A stretch of 64,000 nucleotides of DNA, taken from the NCBI GenBank assembly GCA_965221485.1, contig OZ244893.1, positions 4,402,001 through 4,466,000 of the forward strand, in the 5' to 3' direction. The notes beneath the pieces are model-generated. The model worked only from the letters and a program-made list of their open reading frames with translations, was not told the DNA's origin and ran no database searches. Both the position numbers and the translations under genes were made by a program. This document shows, one piece after another, positions 17,545 through 25,831 of this stretch. How positions within the stretch are numbered: the stretch's first letter is position 1; each line of letters begins with the position of its first letter. This DNA is from JAJEBT01 sp965221485 (lineage in GTDB: Bacteria > Pseudomonadota > Alphaproteobacteria > MPNO01 > UBA830).

Positions 17545-18194
17545 ACGAGCAGTCTTCTTCCGCTCGCCTGAGCCAGGATTCCTACAATCTGATGAAAGAT
17601 CTGGTCGGCAAGGATGCTGCGCTTATGACCATGGACCTGATGACCGAAGAATCCAAGCTACGTTACAGAAGTTTCTATCCGTGTGGCGACATGCTTATCG
17701 GTTTGCGCTATGCGGAGCCGCGCCCGGACGGAAAGGGCTTCAAGCCCGGTCGGTCGCTGAAAATCATGAATGGCAAGATCGTTTCGGAGCCGCGCCAGGA
17801 TGTTCAGTTCACGCCACCACTCGTGCCCCATCACGCCGAGCATGTGTACGGGTTCTGGCATATCAATGATCAGCAGGAAATGGTGATGAACCTGAAGCTC
17901 GGCGACGATCGCCGGCTGACAGTTCTTATCGAAGGTTATCCTCAACGAGGACGAGTGGACCGCTTCGCATGGTTCTGCCTGGAATGTCTCAATCCGCTCT
18001 ATATGGCGGAGGTGGAGACCGCAAAAGTTGGCCTGGCTGGCTACTATGCCGTTCAGGAAGATGCATTTGATGCGTTCAACGGAGACAAAAAGCTTCGGAC
18101 CTGTTCATCCTGCGGCGCGCTTCACCCGGTCGCCTATTCTATCTTCCCGTGGAAAGATACCGACGAAGAACGCGCAGCGCGTCAACTCTGGTAA
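17541..18194 (+). CDS. Unknown protein with 3-hydroxyanthranilate-dioxygenase-like double CxxC tail
   Basis: A 217-residue protein I do not recognise as a whole. The C-terminal part has two CxxC pairs, Cys146/Cys149 (AWFCLECLNPLY) and Cys188/Cys191 (RTCSSCGALHP), which match in context the rubredoxin-like iron site at the end of bacterial 3-hydroxyanthranilate 3,4-dioxygenase. Ahead of it, His107-x5-Glu113 (FWHINDQQEM) has the spacing of the two cupin metal ligands of that enzyme. The N-terminal 100 residues are not obviously related. Two other proteins in the window (minus strand, 23.2-24.5 kb) carry the same kind of tail. Start overlaps the ferredoxin stop. A ring-cleaving dioxygenase or a metal-binding accessory protein are both possible. 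Confidence 0.6.
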   Translation: MNEQSSSARLSQDSYNLMKDLVGKDAALMTMDLMTEESKLRYRSFYPCGDMLIGLRYAEPRPDGKGFKPGRSLKIMNGKIVSEPRQDVQFTPPLVPHHAEHVYGFWHINDQQEMVMNLKLGDDRRLTVLIEGYPQRGRVDRFAWFCLECLNPLYMAEVETAKVGLAGYYAVQEDAFDAFNGDKKLRTCSSCGALHPVAYSIFPWKDTDEERAARQLW

Positions 18195-18236
18195 TCTGAA
18201 ACGAAACGATAAGCAAAATATGCAGGGAGAGAAACG

Positions 18237-19259
18237 ATGGTTTGGAAGACATCTGTACGAATTTTGAGCGGTATTGTCGCCGCTGCGGCAATCTCCGTTT
18301 CAATACCTGGTTTGGCCAAAGCCGAGCTTTCGCTGTCAACGGTCAAGGTGGCGTTCCCCTTTACGGTGCTCGTGCAGCGGGCGGCGCTCGAAGGAGCTCT
18401 CATAGCAGGGTATTTCAAGAATGAAGGGCTTTCCGTCGAGGCCATTGGCTTCCGGTCATGGACGGAGCCGGTTCAGGCGATCGCTGCAAACGCGGCGCAG
18501 TTTGCGTTCGGCGGCGGCAGCTTTATCCGTGCCTCGATCGGCGGCCGGGCACCGGTCCGAGCGATCACTCTGGTGTCGAGCCGTTATCCCTATGCACTCT
18601 GGGTAAAGAAATCGAGCGGTATCAAGTCGATTGCCGACGTGCGCGGGAAAACCATACAGACCGTGAGAGTGGGCGAAACACTCGATAATGTGTGGAAGGA
18701 GATCCTCGCGGAGAGTGGAATCAAGATCACCGATGTGAAGCGCTTCGAATCTTTCAACGGTTTCGGTTCCCTTATGGCCGGCAACGCCGATATTGCAAAT
18801 ATCTCGTCCAACTGGATCGGCAAAGCGCGCAAAGCCGGCCTTATTCGGTTGCTGGATTACAACGATTGGCGCAAACAGCAGGGCTTTCCCACCAACGAGG
18901 CGCAAAACCTCGGTTGGGGGACGTCTCTCAAGATGCTGAAAGAGCATCCTGATACTGTTCGCGCGTTCTTGCGAGGATTGGCGAAAGCGACGGTCAGGTT
19001 GCGCGAAGACCAGGCTTTTGCCGTGTCGGTCCTGACCGACAAGCCATATGTGCAGTCGCAAGCAACGGCGAGTGAAGTCTGGGCGATGCACAAGGATCAC
19101 TGGACGCTGCGCCTCGACCCGTCGAAGGGAGATTATTCCTTCGACGTCGCCATGTCGGAAATCGCGATGCGCAAGCCCAAGGGCTCCATAGACGTTCGCC
19201 AGGCGATTGCGCCTGAACACGTCAACGCCGTCCGGAAAGAACTGGGACTGTCATTCTGA
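18237..19259 (+). CDS. ABC transporter substrate-binding protein (NMT1/SsuA/THI5-like)
   Basis: A 340-residue periplasmic binding protein with an N-terminal Sec signal (about residues 1-29, ending GLAKA). The mature protein begins with the KVAFPFTVLVQRAALEGALI pattern and continues with GYFKNEGLSVEA, characteristic of the nitrate/sulfonate/thiamine-precursor binding family. GGGAGAGAAACG lies just ahead of ATG 18237. It is followed by the ATPase (25-base gap) and permease of the same importer. Known relatives carry sulfonates, nitrate, pyrimidine precursors or aromatic acids; the oxidative cluster around it favours an aromatic or heterocyclic ligand (inference). Confidence 0.87.
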   Translation: MVWKTSVRILSGIVAAAAISVSIPGLAKAELSLSTVKVAFPFTVLVQRAALEGALIAGYFKNEGLSVEAIGFRSWTEPVQAIAANAAQFAFGGGSFIRASIGGRAPVRAITLVSSRYPYALWVKKSSGIKSIADVRGKTIQTVRVGETLDNVWKEILAESGIKITDVKRFESFNGFGSLMAGNADIANISSNWIGKARKAGLIRLLDYNDWRKQQGFPTNEAQNLGWGTSLKMLKEHPDTVRAFLRGLAKATVRLREDQAFAVSVLTDKPYVQSQATASEVWAMHKDHWTLRLDPSKGDYSFDVAMSEIAMRKPKGSIDVRQAIAPEHVNAVRKELGLSF

Positions 19260-19284
19260 ACTGATCGGGCGCACCCGAATCAAA

Positions 19285-20049
19285 ATGGAAAACCGCAGCC
19301 TTGAGGTGATCGGGGTCAACAAGGCCTTTTCAACACCGCAAGGCTCGCTGCCGGTTCTCGACGGAATCACGTTTTCGCAGAGAGCGGGAGAGGTGGTTTC
19401 GATTGTCGGTGCCTCGGGTTCGGGAAAGACGACATTATTGCGGATCGTCGCGGGGCTCGAAGCACCCGATAAGGGGGAAGTGCGGCTTGACGGCAGGCCT
19501 ATCGATGGACCGGGTCCAGAGCGGGCGCTGATCTTCCAGCAGTTCGGCCTGATGCCGTGGCTCAACGCTCTGGATAATGTCCTTTTCGGTCTTAAAACAA
19601 GCGGCCTTTCGGCGGATGCGGCTCAGGACCGGGCACGGGACGCAATCGCGCGTGTCGGGCTCAACGGGTTTGAGGATTTCCATCCACGGCGGCTGTCCGG
19701 CGGGATGCAACAGAGGGTGGGTATTGCCCGGGCGCTGGCCGTAAAGCCGACCCTGTTACTGTGCGATGAGCCGTTTGCCTCGGTCGACGCAATGACGCGT
19801 CAGTCCATGCAGACGGACCTTCTCAATATCGTCACGCAAGAGGGCGCAACCGTCTTGCTGGTAACCCACGATATCGAGGAAGCGCTGTTTCTCGGCGATC
19901 GTGTGGTCATGTTCTCCTCGCGACCGGCACGCGTGATTCAGGAGATCGAGGTTGCGATTCCGAAACCCCGCGAGCATTCGGTCCGTACTTCGACTGTGTT
20001 TCAGAAACAGAGGGCGATGGTATGGGATCTCCTGCAGGCGACGGCATGA
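19285..20049 (+). CDS. ABC transporter ATP-binding protein (SsuB/TauB-like)
   Basis: A 254-residue nucleotide-binding subunit. Walker A is GASGSGKTT at about residues 42-50, the signature is LSGGMQQRVGIARAL, Walker B is LLLCDEPF, and the H-loop is in LLVTHDIEEAL. These are the marks of the nitrate/sulfonate/taurine importer class. I take the ATG at 19285 as start; the frame is open 26 codons further upstream but into the preceding gene. The stop overlaps the permease start (ATGA at 20046). Confidence 0.92.
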   Translation: MENRSLEVIGVNKAFSTPQGSLPVLDGITFSQRAGEVVSIVGASGSGKTTLLRIVAGLEAPDKGEVRLDGRPIDGPGPERALIFQQFGLMPWLNALDNVLFGLKTSGLSADAAQDRARDAIARVGLNGFEDFHPRRLSGGMQQRVGIARALAVKPTLLLCDEPFASVDAMTRQSMQTDLLNIVTQEGATVLLVTHDIEEALFLGDRVVMFSSRPARVIQEIEVAIPKPREHSVRTSTVFQKQRAMVWDLLQATA

Positions 20050-20846
20050 AAGGAGAACGCGGCTCCTCGAGGCGGGCGCCGGTTTCCAAGCTGGGAAATC
20101 TACTCGGCCGACCGGGAACGCTGTCTTTCGCCATTCTTGTCGTCGTGCTGTGCGCCTGGGAAGCGTCAAGCCGAACCGGACTGCTGGATACGTTTTTCTT
20201 CAGCACACCATCTGTTATCGCCGATCGCGCCTGGACGATGCTTGTAAGCGGTGACCTGTTGTTCCACACGCTTCGTACCGGATATGCCTATTTTGCGGGT
20301 GTCGTTCTCGCGATCGTCCTCGGAGTCACTTGCGGACTCGCAATGGGCTGGTGGCGAAAATTCGGAGATGTGGCCGACCCGTATGTCGTCTTTTTCTCGG
20401 CCATGCCGCGTATCGCCTTGTTTCCGATAATCCTCCTGATATTCGGGATCGGAGACATTTCGCGGACGATTATTGTCTTTCTCGGCGTCGTTTTTCCGGT
20501 GCTTTTCAACGCGTATATCGGAGCCAAGCAGACGCCCGGTCTGCTTGTTGATGTCGGCAAGGTATTCGGTTACTCGCACAACCAGATGTTCACGGCGATC
20601 GTCCTGCCGGCGGCCCTGCCCTATCTCATCGCAGGAATCCGGATCGGCGTGACGCTCGGGATCATTCTGATCGTGGTCGCGGAATTTCTGGCGGCGTCGG
20701 CCGGTCTCGGACAGCAAATCGCCCTGACGGCGCAAAGCTACCAGATCGCGGAAATGTGGGCCTGGGTGCTTTATACCTCATTCTATGCGCTTCTGATCGT
20801 TCGTGGCACGGATTCGTTCGAACGGTGGGCAATGCGCTGGGCGTGA
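20046..20846 (+). CDS. ABC transporter permease (SsuC/TauC-like)
   Basis: A 266-residue inner-membrane permease with about six hydrophobic segments. The cytoplasmic coupling helix is visible around residues 175-195, with the LPAALPYLIAGIRIGVTLG pattern of the SsuC/TauC class. The start at 20046 overlaps the ATPase stop by four bases; an upstream in-frame ATG at 20022 would add eight residues inside the ATPase gene. Together with the two upstream genes it completes a type I ABC importer. Confidence 0.88.
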   Translation: MKGERGSSRRAPVSKLGNLLGRPGTLSFAILVVVLCAWEASSRTGLLDTFFFSTPSVIADRAWTMLVSGDLLFHTLRTGYAYFAGVVLAIVLGVTCGLAMGWWRKFGDVADPYVVFFSAMPRIALFPIILLIFGIGDISRTIIVFLGVVFPVLFNAYIGAKQTPGLLVDVGKVFGYSHNQMFTAIVLPAALPYLIAGIRIGVTLGIILIVVAEFLAASAGLGQQIALTAQSYQIAEMWAWVLYTSFYALLIVRGTDSFERWAMRWA

Positions 20847-20894
20847 GAGCAGACGGTCGTAATTCCGCGTCGGCTTTCGAAAGGGAGACATCCG

Positions 20895-22043
20895 ATGACG
20901 GGTCAAATTATCGCAATTGACGTTCGCGCTGCCGAACTGGGCGACAAAAGCCCTCGGCAGGGCGTGCAGGATCTGGTGCGGCCGCGAATCTACGGAAGGC
21001 TTGCGGAGGAAGGATGTTCCAATGATGTCGCCTATCTGGTGCTGCATCCGGCGGTCAACTTTATGCACCACTACTTGATCGAACCGCTTCAGGCGCGAGG
21101 CAAAGCGGTACTCGGTCTCAATACACGATACGTGAACAATGATTCTGCCCTGCTGGTGGAACGGGTCATTCAGGATATAGGCGCCGGTGTCAATTTTTTG
21201 CGCGAACGGGGATACAAGCGCATCGTCTATATCGGAAACTCCGGCGGCGGATCCGTCGGCACCCTCTACCAGTCGCAGGCCGAAAACCTCACCATCGGGA
21301 CAACCCCCGACGGGCTGTCCATCGACCTCCACGAAGAAGACCTTCCGCCTGTCGATGCGATCGTCCTCGCGTCGTGCCATATCGGACGCGGGCGGCACTT
21401 CGGCATGTCACTCGATCCGTCAGTCATTGACGAACGCGATCTTATGCGAACGGATCCCGCTCTCGACATGTTCAATCCCGAAAACGGACCACCCTACGAA
21501 AAGGACTGGCTGGACCGATACGCAGCGGCGCAACGCGCCCGCCATCAGCGGATAACGGACTGGGTGCTTGCCCGACTTCGTGAAATCGACGCGATGCCGG
21601 ACGAGGCAGGAATTACGGACGAGGCGTTTCTGATTCACCGCACATATGCACGGCCGCAGGTTCTTGATCCTGCGATCGATCCCAACGACCGACCCCTTGC
21701 GTCGTCGATCTGGGGCGGGGCGAAAGCGACGAACTATTCCGCCTCCATTCTGGGCCGGTTCACGACGCTTCGTTCCTATCTCAGTCAGTGGAGCCTGTTG
21801 GGGCGCGCCGCGGACGGCCCCGCCCGGCTGGCGGAAACGTCTGTTCCTGTTTTTAACATTCGCTTCTCCGCTGACGAGGGCACCTATCCGAGCCTTTCGC
21901 AGGAATATTCGGATGCGTCGAAAGGCCGGTGTGACGACTACACGCTCAAGGGCGCACGTCACTTTCCGTACAAGCAGGAAAACGGCGCCGAGATCATCGC
22001 GGAGCTGGCCGACACCATCGCCGAATGGGGCGACCGCTCCTGA
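20895..22043 (+). CDS. Alpha/beta-hydrolase-like protein of the ABC/monooxygenase cluster
   Basis: A 382-residue hydrolase-like protein. The nucleophile elbow reads GNSGGGS with Ser116, and a C-terminal histidine is in GARHFPYKQENG (about His355). GAAAGGGAGACATCC ahead of ATG 20895 is a good ribosome binding site. It closes the rightward cluster that starts at 15.2 kb. A close but broken relative lies on the opposite strand just beyond it (22084-23210), and comparing the two confirms the N-terminus (IIAIDVR against IISIDVR). Substrate unknown; the inserted region between residues 150 and 300 is larger than in simple esterases. Confidence 0.75.
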   Translation: MTGQIIAIDVRAAELGDKSPRQGVQDLVRPRIYGRLAEEGCSNDVAYLVLHPAVNFMHHYLIEPLQARGKAVLGLNTRYVNNDSALLVERVIQDIGAGVNFLRERGYKRIVYIGNSGGGSVGTLYQSQAENLTIGTTPDGLSIDLHEEDLPPVDAIVLASCHIGRGRHFGMSLDPSVIDERDLMRTDPALDMFNPENGPPYEKDWLDRYAAAQRARHQRITDWVLARLREIDAMPDEAGITDEAFLIHRTYARPQVLDPAIDPNDRPLASSIWGGAKATNYSASILGRFTTLRSYLSQWSLLGRAADGPARLAETSVPVFNIRFSADEGTYPSLSQEYSDASKGRCDDYTLKGARHFPYKQENGAEIIAELADTIAEWGDRS

Positions 22044-22083
22044 TCCTGCAACGCAGATCTCAGAAGGCGTCCGGCCAGAAGGA

Positions 22084-23210
22084 TTACTTGCTCCAGTCTG
22101 CAAGCACATCCGCCAGTTCGGAAATCAATTCATCGCCATTGGGCTGGTTGAACGGGAAATGGGTGGCGCCTTTCAGAAGGTAGGTTTCGCACCGCTCTCC
22201 TACAGCTTCCGTATAACGCCCGGTCTCCGACGGAAAGCAACCTTCGTCGGCGGAATATTCGACATTGATAACAGGTACGGAGGTTTCTGCGAGCCTGACC
22301 GGTCCGTCCGCAATACTGATCGGGCTCCACTGGCTCAAAAACGACCGCAAGGTGGAGAAGCGGCCAAACACGGCCGCCGAATAGTTCACGGCTCGCGCCT
22401 TGCCAAAAATTGTCGTATCGCCGGCTGGCCGGTCGTTAGGATCGATCCGGTGGTCCAGCGTGCCCGGCTTGGCATAGGTGCGGTGCATGACAAAACCCTG
22501 GTCGTCCATCCGGCCGTCTGCTTCGAGGTAACCGAGCTTCTTCAATACCCAACCGGTAAGTCTGTCGTGGCGTTGGCCCTGCGCGGCTTCATATTCAGCA
22601 AGCCAGTCCTTGGCGTAGGGCGGGCCGTTCGCCTCATTGTACATATCGAGGACAGGGTCAACCGACAGAGGATCGTTTTCGTCCGTGAGGGAGGGATCCA
22701 GGCTGGCGCGGAACTGCTGGTGACGTCCCGGATGTGCGCTCAGCAGCACCACCGCATCCGCGACCGGCAGATCCTCCGGAACGATATCAAAGGGTCTGCC
22801 ATCCGGTGTGCTCTCGATGGTCAGATTTTCCGCTTGCGACTGATAAAGCGACATCACCGGGCCGCCTCCTGAATTCCCGATCAGGATCACGCGTTTGTAG
22901 CCTGCATCCCTCAGATACCGGACGCCGGCACCGACATCCTGGATCAGACGCTCCATCAGGAGGCTGCTGTCGTTGTATAGATGCCGGCACGTCCGCGGCT
23001 GGCCAACGGCTCCTGAACATAGTGATTCAGGAAGCTGACGGCCGGATGCATAACGACGAACGCCACGTCTCTTGAACAGTCCCGGTCGGCGATCTTGCCC
23101 AGAATGCGGGGGCGCGTCCTGTCCGCTACACCCTGCCCGACAACGGGTATATTGGACGGCCGAACGTCGATGGAGATTATGCGGCCTGTGTCGCTATTGG
23201 AGGAAGATAT
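22084..23210 (-). pseudogene. Frameshifted copy of the 20.9-22.0 kb alpha/beta-hydrolase
   Basis: The 290 intact codons from 22956 down to 22084 match the C-terminal three-quarters of the neighbouring 382-residue hydrolase (GNSGGGP elbow, SLYQSQAENLTI, DPNDRP, ATHFPFNQPNGDE). The missing N-terminus is present upstream in another frame: IISIDVRPS, then GQGVADRTRPRILGKI, then VVMHPAVSFLNHY, ending in a TGA. Between the two halves about eight codons found in the paralogue (GLNTRYVN) are deleted together with a change of frame, near 22975-22985. No ATG/GTG is found where the start should be; an ATA at 23210-23208 sits in the expected place. The gene is therefore probably inactive unless restarted at an internal ATG. 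Confidence 0.75.
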
Positions 23211-23213
23211 GGC

Positions 23214-23777
23214 TCAGGCTTCCTTCTTCATATCTTCGCGGACTTTGGCGGCCACAGTCTCCCAGCCGTACGGTGCGAGATCCAGCGCCGGGTGTTCGCG
23301 ATTGCAGGATGGACATGTGCGGCGCGACCTGTCCATATTGAATTCCCGGCAAGCGCGAAGGTAGCCCTCCTGCGGGATTTCCACCGATGTATCCCAAACA
23401 TCGCGGGAAATTTCCGATCCGCAGTTCTCGCAATACCAGGCGACGGCTTCCAACCCCGCATGTTCCGCCTTGTAGCGCAACTGAATGCACTCGCCGTCTG
23501 GTACGATCCGGTGCGGGGTACCCGAAGGGACGTACACGAAATCGCCCGGTTCGACCGTCTCGTAGCGCACGGGGCCGACGGGGAATTCGACCCTGCCTTC
23601 GCCAGACATGTTGATCAGAACGGTATCGTGCTCACAGATCAGGAAAAATGGCTGCACCCGGTTGTTGCGGCTGAGGCAGATCTGCGGGTCGATGCCGGCG
23701 GGTAGCATCGGGTACTCGTCATAGGGCCCCCGCTTGACTGCCTCGTCGAAAGCGGCGAAGTGTTGCTTGCGTGCCAT
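23214..23777 (-). CDS. Cupin protein with HAAO-like cysteine tail
   Basis: A 187-residue protein built like bacterial 3-hydroxyanthranilate 3,4-dioxygenase (HAAO): a cupin (about residues 40-105, with PFFLICEHDTVLINMSGEG and GDFVYVPSGTPHR) followed by a rubredoxin-like site with Cys116/Cys119 (AWYCENCG) and Cys155/Cys158 (RTCPSCNREHP). Total length is close to HAAO (about 175). However the canonical H-x5-E metal pair of HAAO is not visible in the first cupin motif, where His50 is followed five residues later by Asn, so the same chemistry is not assured. It follows the second tail protein after 12 bases, with GGAGG before its start, and precedes the broken hydrolase, making a leftward operon. 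Confidence 0.7.
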   Translation of the reverse strand: MARKQHFAAFDEAVKRGPYDEYPMLPAGIDPQICLSRNNRVQPFFLICEHDTVLINMSGEGRVEFPVGPVRYETVEPGDFVYVPSGTPHRIVPDGECIQLRYKAEHAGLEAVAWYCENCGSEISRDVWDTSVEIPQEGYLRACREFNMDRSRRTCPSCNREHPALDLAPYGWETVAAKVREDMKKEA

Positions 23778-23789
23778 TCCGGAGCCTCC

Positions 23790-24494
23790 TCAACCTGCGT
23801 CTTCTGCGGTTTCGTAAAGGCTTTGATGGGCCTTTCGGACGATATCGGTCATCGCCTGGTAACGATCCCACCCCCACCGGCCAAGAGGAAACCGAGCGTT
23901 GACATGGCCGCATTTGGGACAGGTTCGGTTCCTCTCATCCGAGTTGTAGTTCATTGCTGCCTGTGCACTGCCGTAGATCGTGTGCAGATGCGCAACCGGC
24001 CCCTCCTCCTGGCGTTGGGCGCCGCGTTTTGGGGGTGTCGAATCGAATTCCTCCCGATAGACCTCGGTCGAGCACTCCGAGCACGCGAAGGCTACAGCTT
24101 CCTGCTGCGGCACCCCGGTGGACTGGCGCTGGGTCACAGACACAAGAGAAAAGCTTTCCCGACTATCTGGTTCACGCAGCAGATTGCCGACGCCGTGGCT
24201 TCGTGCACTCGCCCGGACGAGGCCGGCCTTTCCTCTCCCCGTCGTCGCTCCGGATCCAAAGACGATCGCCACTTCATCGACAGTATTCACATGTTCGAAA
24301 TAACCGTAATCCCCGTTGGGCTCGCCATAGAATAGTGCAACAGTCGGCACCATTGCTCCCTCGTCCACATAAGGAAACATGGGTGTAAGAGTACTCACCA
24401 GTTTGCGTGCATAATCATAGACATTGCACTTCAGGGGCTGCTTGTCTGCCGCGGGGGCAGGCATCGACAATGATGCGGATTGATCGTTGCTCAT
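23790..24494 (-). CDS. Unknown protein with HAAO-like double CxxC tail
   Basis: A 234-residue protein not recognised as a whole. The C-terminal part carries Cys138/Cys141 (AFACSECSTEVY) and Cys192/Cys195 (RTCPKCGHVNA), as in the HAAO iron site but with a longer insert between the pairs. Upstream, His68-x5-Glu74 (YFEHVNTVDEVAIVFGSG) keeps the spacing of the HAAO cupin ligands. It resembles the 217-residue protein at 17.5 kb in layout more than it does its neighbour. GGGAGGATCCC upstream of ATG 24494 is a strong ribosome binding site, and it appears to be first in the leftward set with the cupin and the broken hydrolase. Confidence 0.6.
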   Translation of the reverse strand: MSNDQSASLSMPAPAADKQPLKCNVYDYARKLVSTLTPMFPYVDEGAMVPTVALFYGEPNGDYGYFEHVNTVDEVAIVFGSGATTGRGKAGLVRASARSHGVGNLLREPDSRESFSLVSVTQRQSTGVPQQEAVAFACSECSTEVYREEFDSTPPKRGAQRQEEGPVAHLHTIYGSAQAAMNYNSDERNRTCPKCGHVNARFPLGRWGWDRYQAMTDIVRKAHQSLYETAEDAG

Positions 24495-25334
24495 GGGATC
24501 CTCCCGTTTCCGCCATTCACACTTGTATCGTAGCGCATTTCACGGTCTGTCGGCAGCGGGATCCCTCGGTGCGGGGTGGGAATTGCCCCTCCTTCGGATA
24601 CACGTCACACAGTCAATACGGACACTTTCCAGACCATCAGCCTCCAGGCGCAAAGGGTCATTGTCCGGTGTCTGCGGATGAAAGCACCCTTCCGCTCTCT
24701 CCAGTCTTTTCCCAGGATCACCGCCACGGACCCGGCTCCAAATGCCCCTGACCCGGGGGTCATCGAGAGCGGACAACATTTCTTTGCCGTTCTTTGCCGT
24801 TTGCCGCGCAAGAACTCTCAAGGTGGCCCATATCGCCTTGACCAAGGATCCAGGATGGAGAGTTAATGTCTCTGCAGGCTTCAGGTGGAGGGCAGAAGCA
24901 CACTGGTCCGGCGTGACGATCACAACTCATCAGCAGCAGGGGCCCAGCTGCGACGATTGTTGGGTCGCAAACCGGTCCGGTTGATGTGGCATACTCGAAC
25001 ATCACGAGCGGATCGTCGCGATCGATGCCTTCTTTCCGGGAAAAATTGCTGCTGACGAAGGCCCGGTATAGGACCATGCGAAACTACCAGGTCATCAAAA
25101 TGGCACTTTTAGAGCCAGGTGTTAAATTGACGAGGGTGCCCAGGTATCCAATCGGTCGGAGAAGCGTTTCTCCATACAATCAATCTTGTCTCTCCGAGAA
25201 CCTGATCGTCTGCGGAGAACCTGCTTCCGAACCTTCGTACCAGCTTTCCCGTTCTGTTCCGCAGGCCCGGGTTATGGTCCATGCAGGCGCCGACGGGGTG
25301 CGAGACGAGAGGTTGACAGGAAAGGAGTGAAGAC
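24495..25334. other. 840-base region without a confident gene
   Basis: This gap should hold the promoter of the leftward 24.5 kb gene and that of the rightward VOC gene. Two overlapping minus-strand frames (about 25077-24760 and 24923-24540) contain protein-like stretches (DDPLVMFEYATSTGPV; LVKAIWATLRVLARQ) that could be halves of a decayed gene, but I recognise no family and see no ribosome binding site. Nothing else stands out. Confidence 0.4.
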
Positions 25335-25778
25335 ATGCCGGTTCAGGACATCATTCACGTCAATATCAGGACACTCGATCTCGACGCCACGGACCGATTC
25401 TATACGGAAGTCCTGGGGATGACGTTTGCAGATCGCCCTCCTTTGGGAGTGCCGGGTTCCTGGTATGATCTGGACGGAACCCAGGTCCACATTCTGGCTG
25501 GCGAGGCGGCACGTGATGCCGATGGCGGATATACAGCCGGCGGCGGTGCGGTCGATCATATCGCCCTCTCTGCCCGGGACTATGACAGCATGAAGGAGAT
25601 CGTCCGTTCGCACGGATGTGATTTCAGGGAGAACGATCTTCCCAACGCGAATTTGTGGCAGTTATTCGTCAAGGATCCGAATGGGGTCACCTACGAGCTC
25701 AACTTTGTCATTACGGACGAGCCGGACGGAGCCAGGGGGCCCGATCCGGCCAACCGCTACCTACCCGGAAAATTCTGA
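25335..25778 (+). CDS. VOC superfamily (glyoxalase/extradiol-dioxygenase-like) protein
   Basis: A 147-residue protein of the vicinal oxygen chelate fold. It has the two beta-alpha-beta-beta-beta modules: IIHVNIRTLDLDATDRFYTE with His8 at the first metal position, then VDHIALSA with His75, ending in DPNGVTYELNF with Glu121, so a metal site like that of glyoxalase I or type I extradiol enzymes can form. AAAGGAG is well placed before ATG 25335. It precedes the acyl-CoA-dehydrogenase-like gene by 53 bases on the same strand. Lyase, isomerase and dioxygenase activities all occur in this family; the oxidative neighbourhood makes a dioxygenase or isomerase role attractive. Confidence 0.8.
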   Translation: MPVQDIIHVNIRTLDLDATDRFYTEVLGMTFADRPPLGVPGSWYDLDGTQVHILAGEAARDADGGYTAGGGAVDHIALSARDYDSMKEIVRSHGCDFRENDLPNANLWQLFVKDPNGVTYELNFVITDEPDGARGPDPANRYLPGKF

Positions 25779-25831
25779 AGAGAGCATTTGAACGGCGACC
25801 AGCCGGGTGCTTCTCTTGAAGCATAGCCGGT

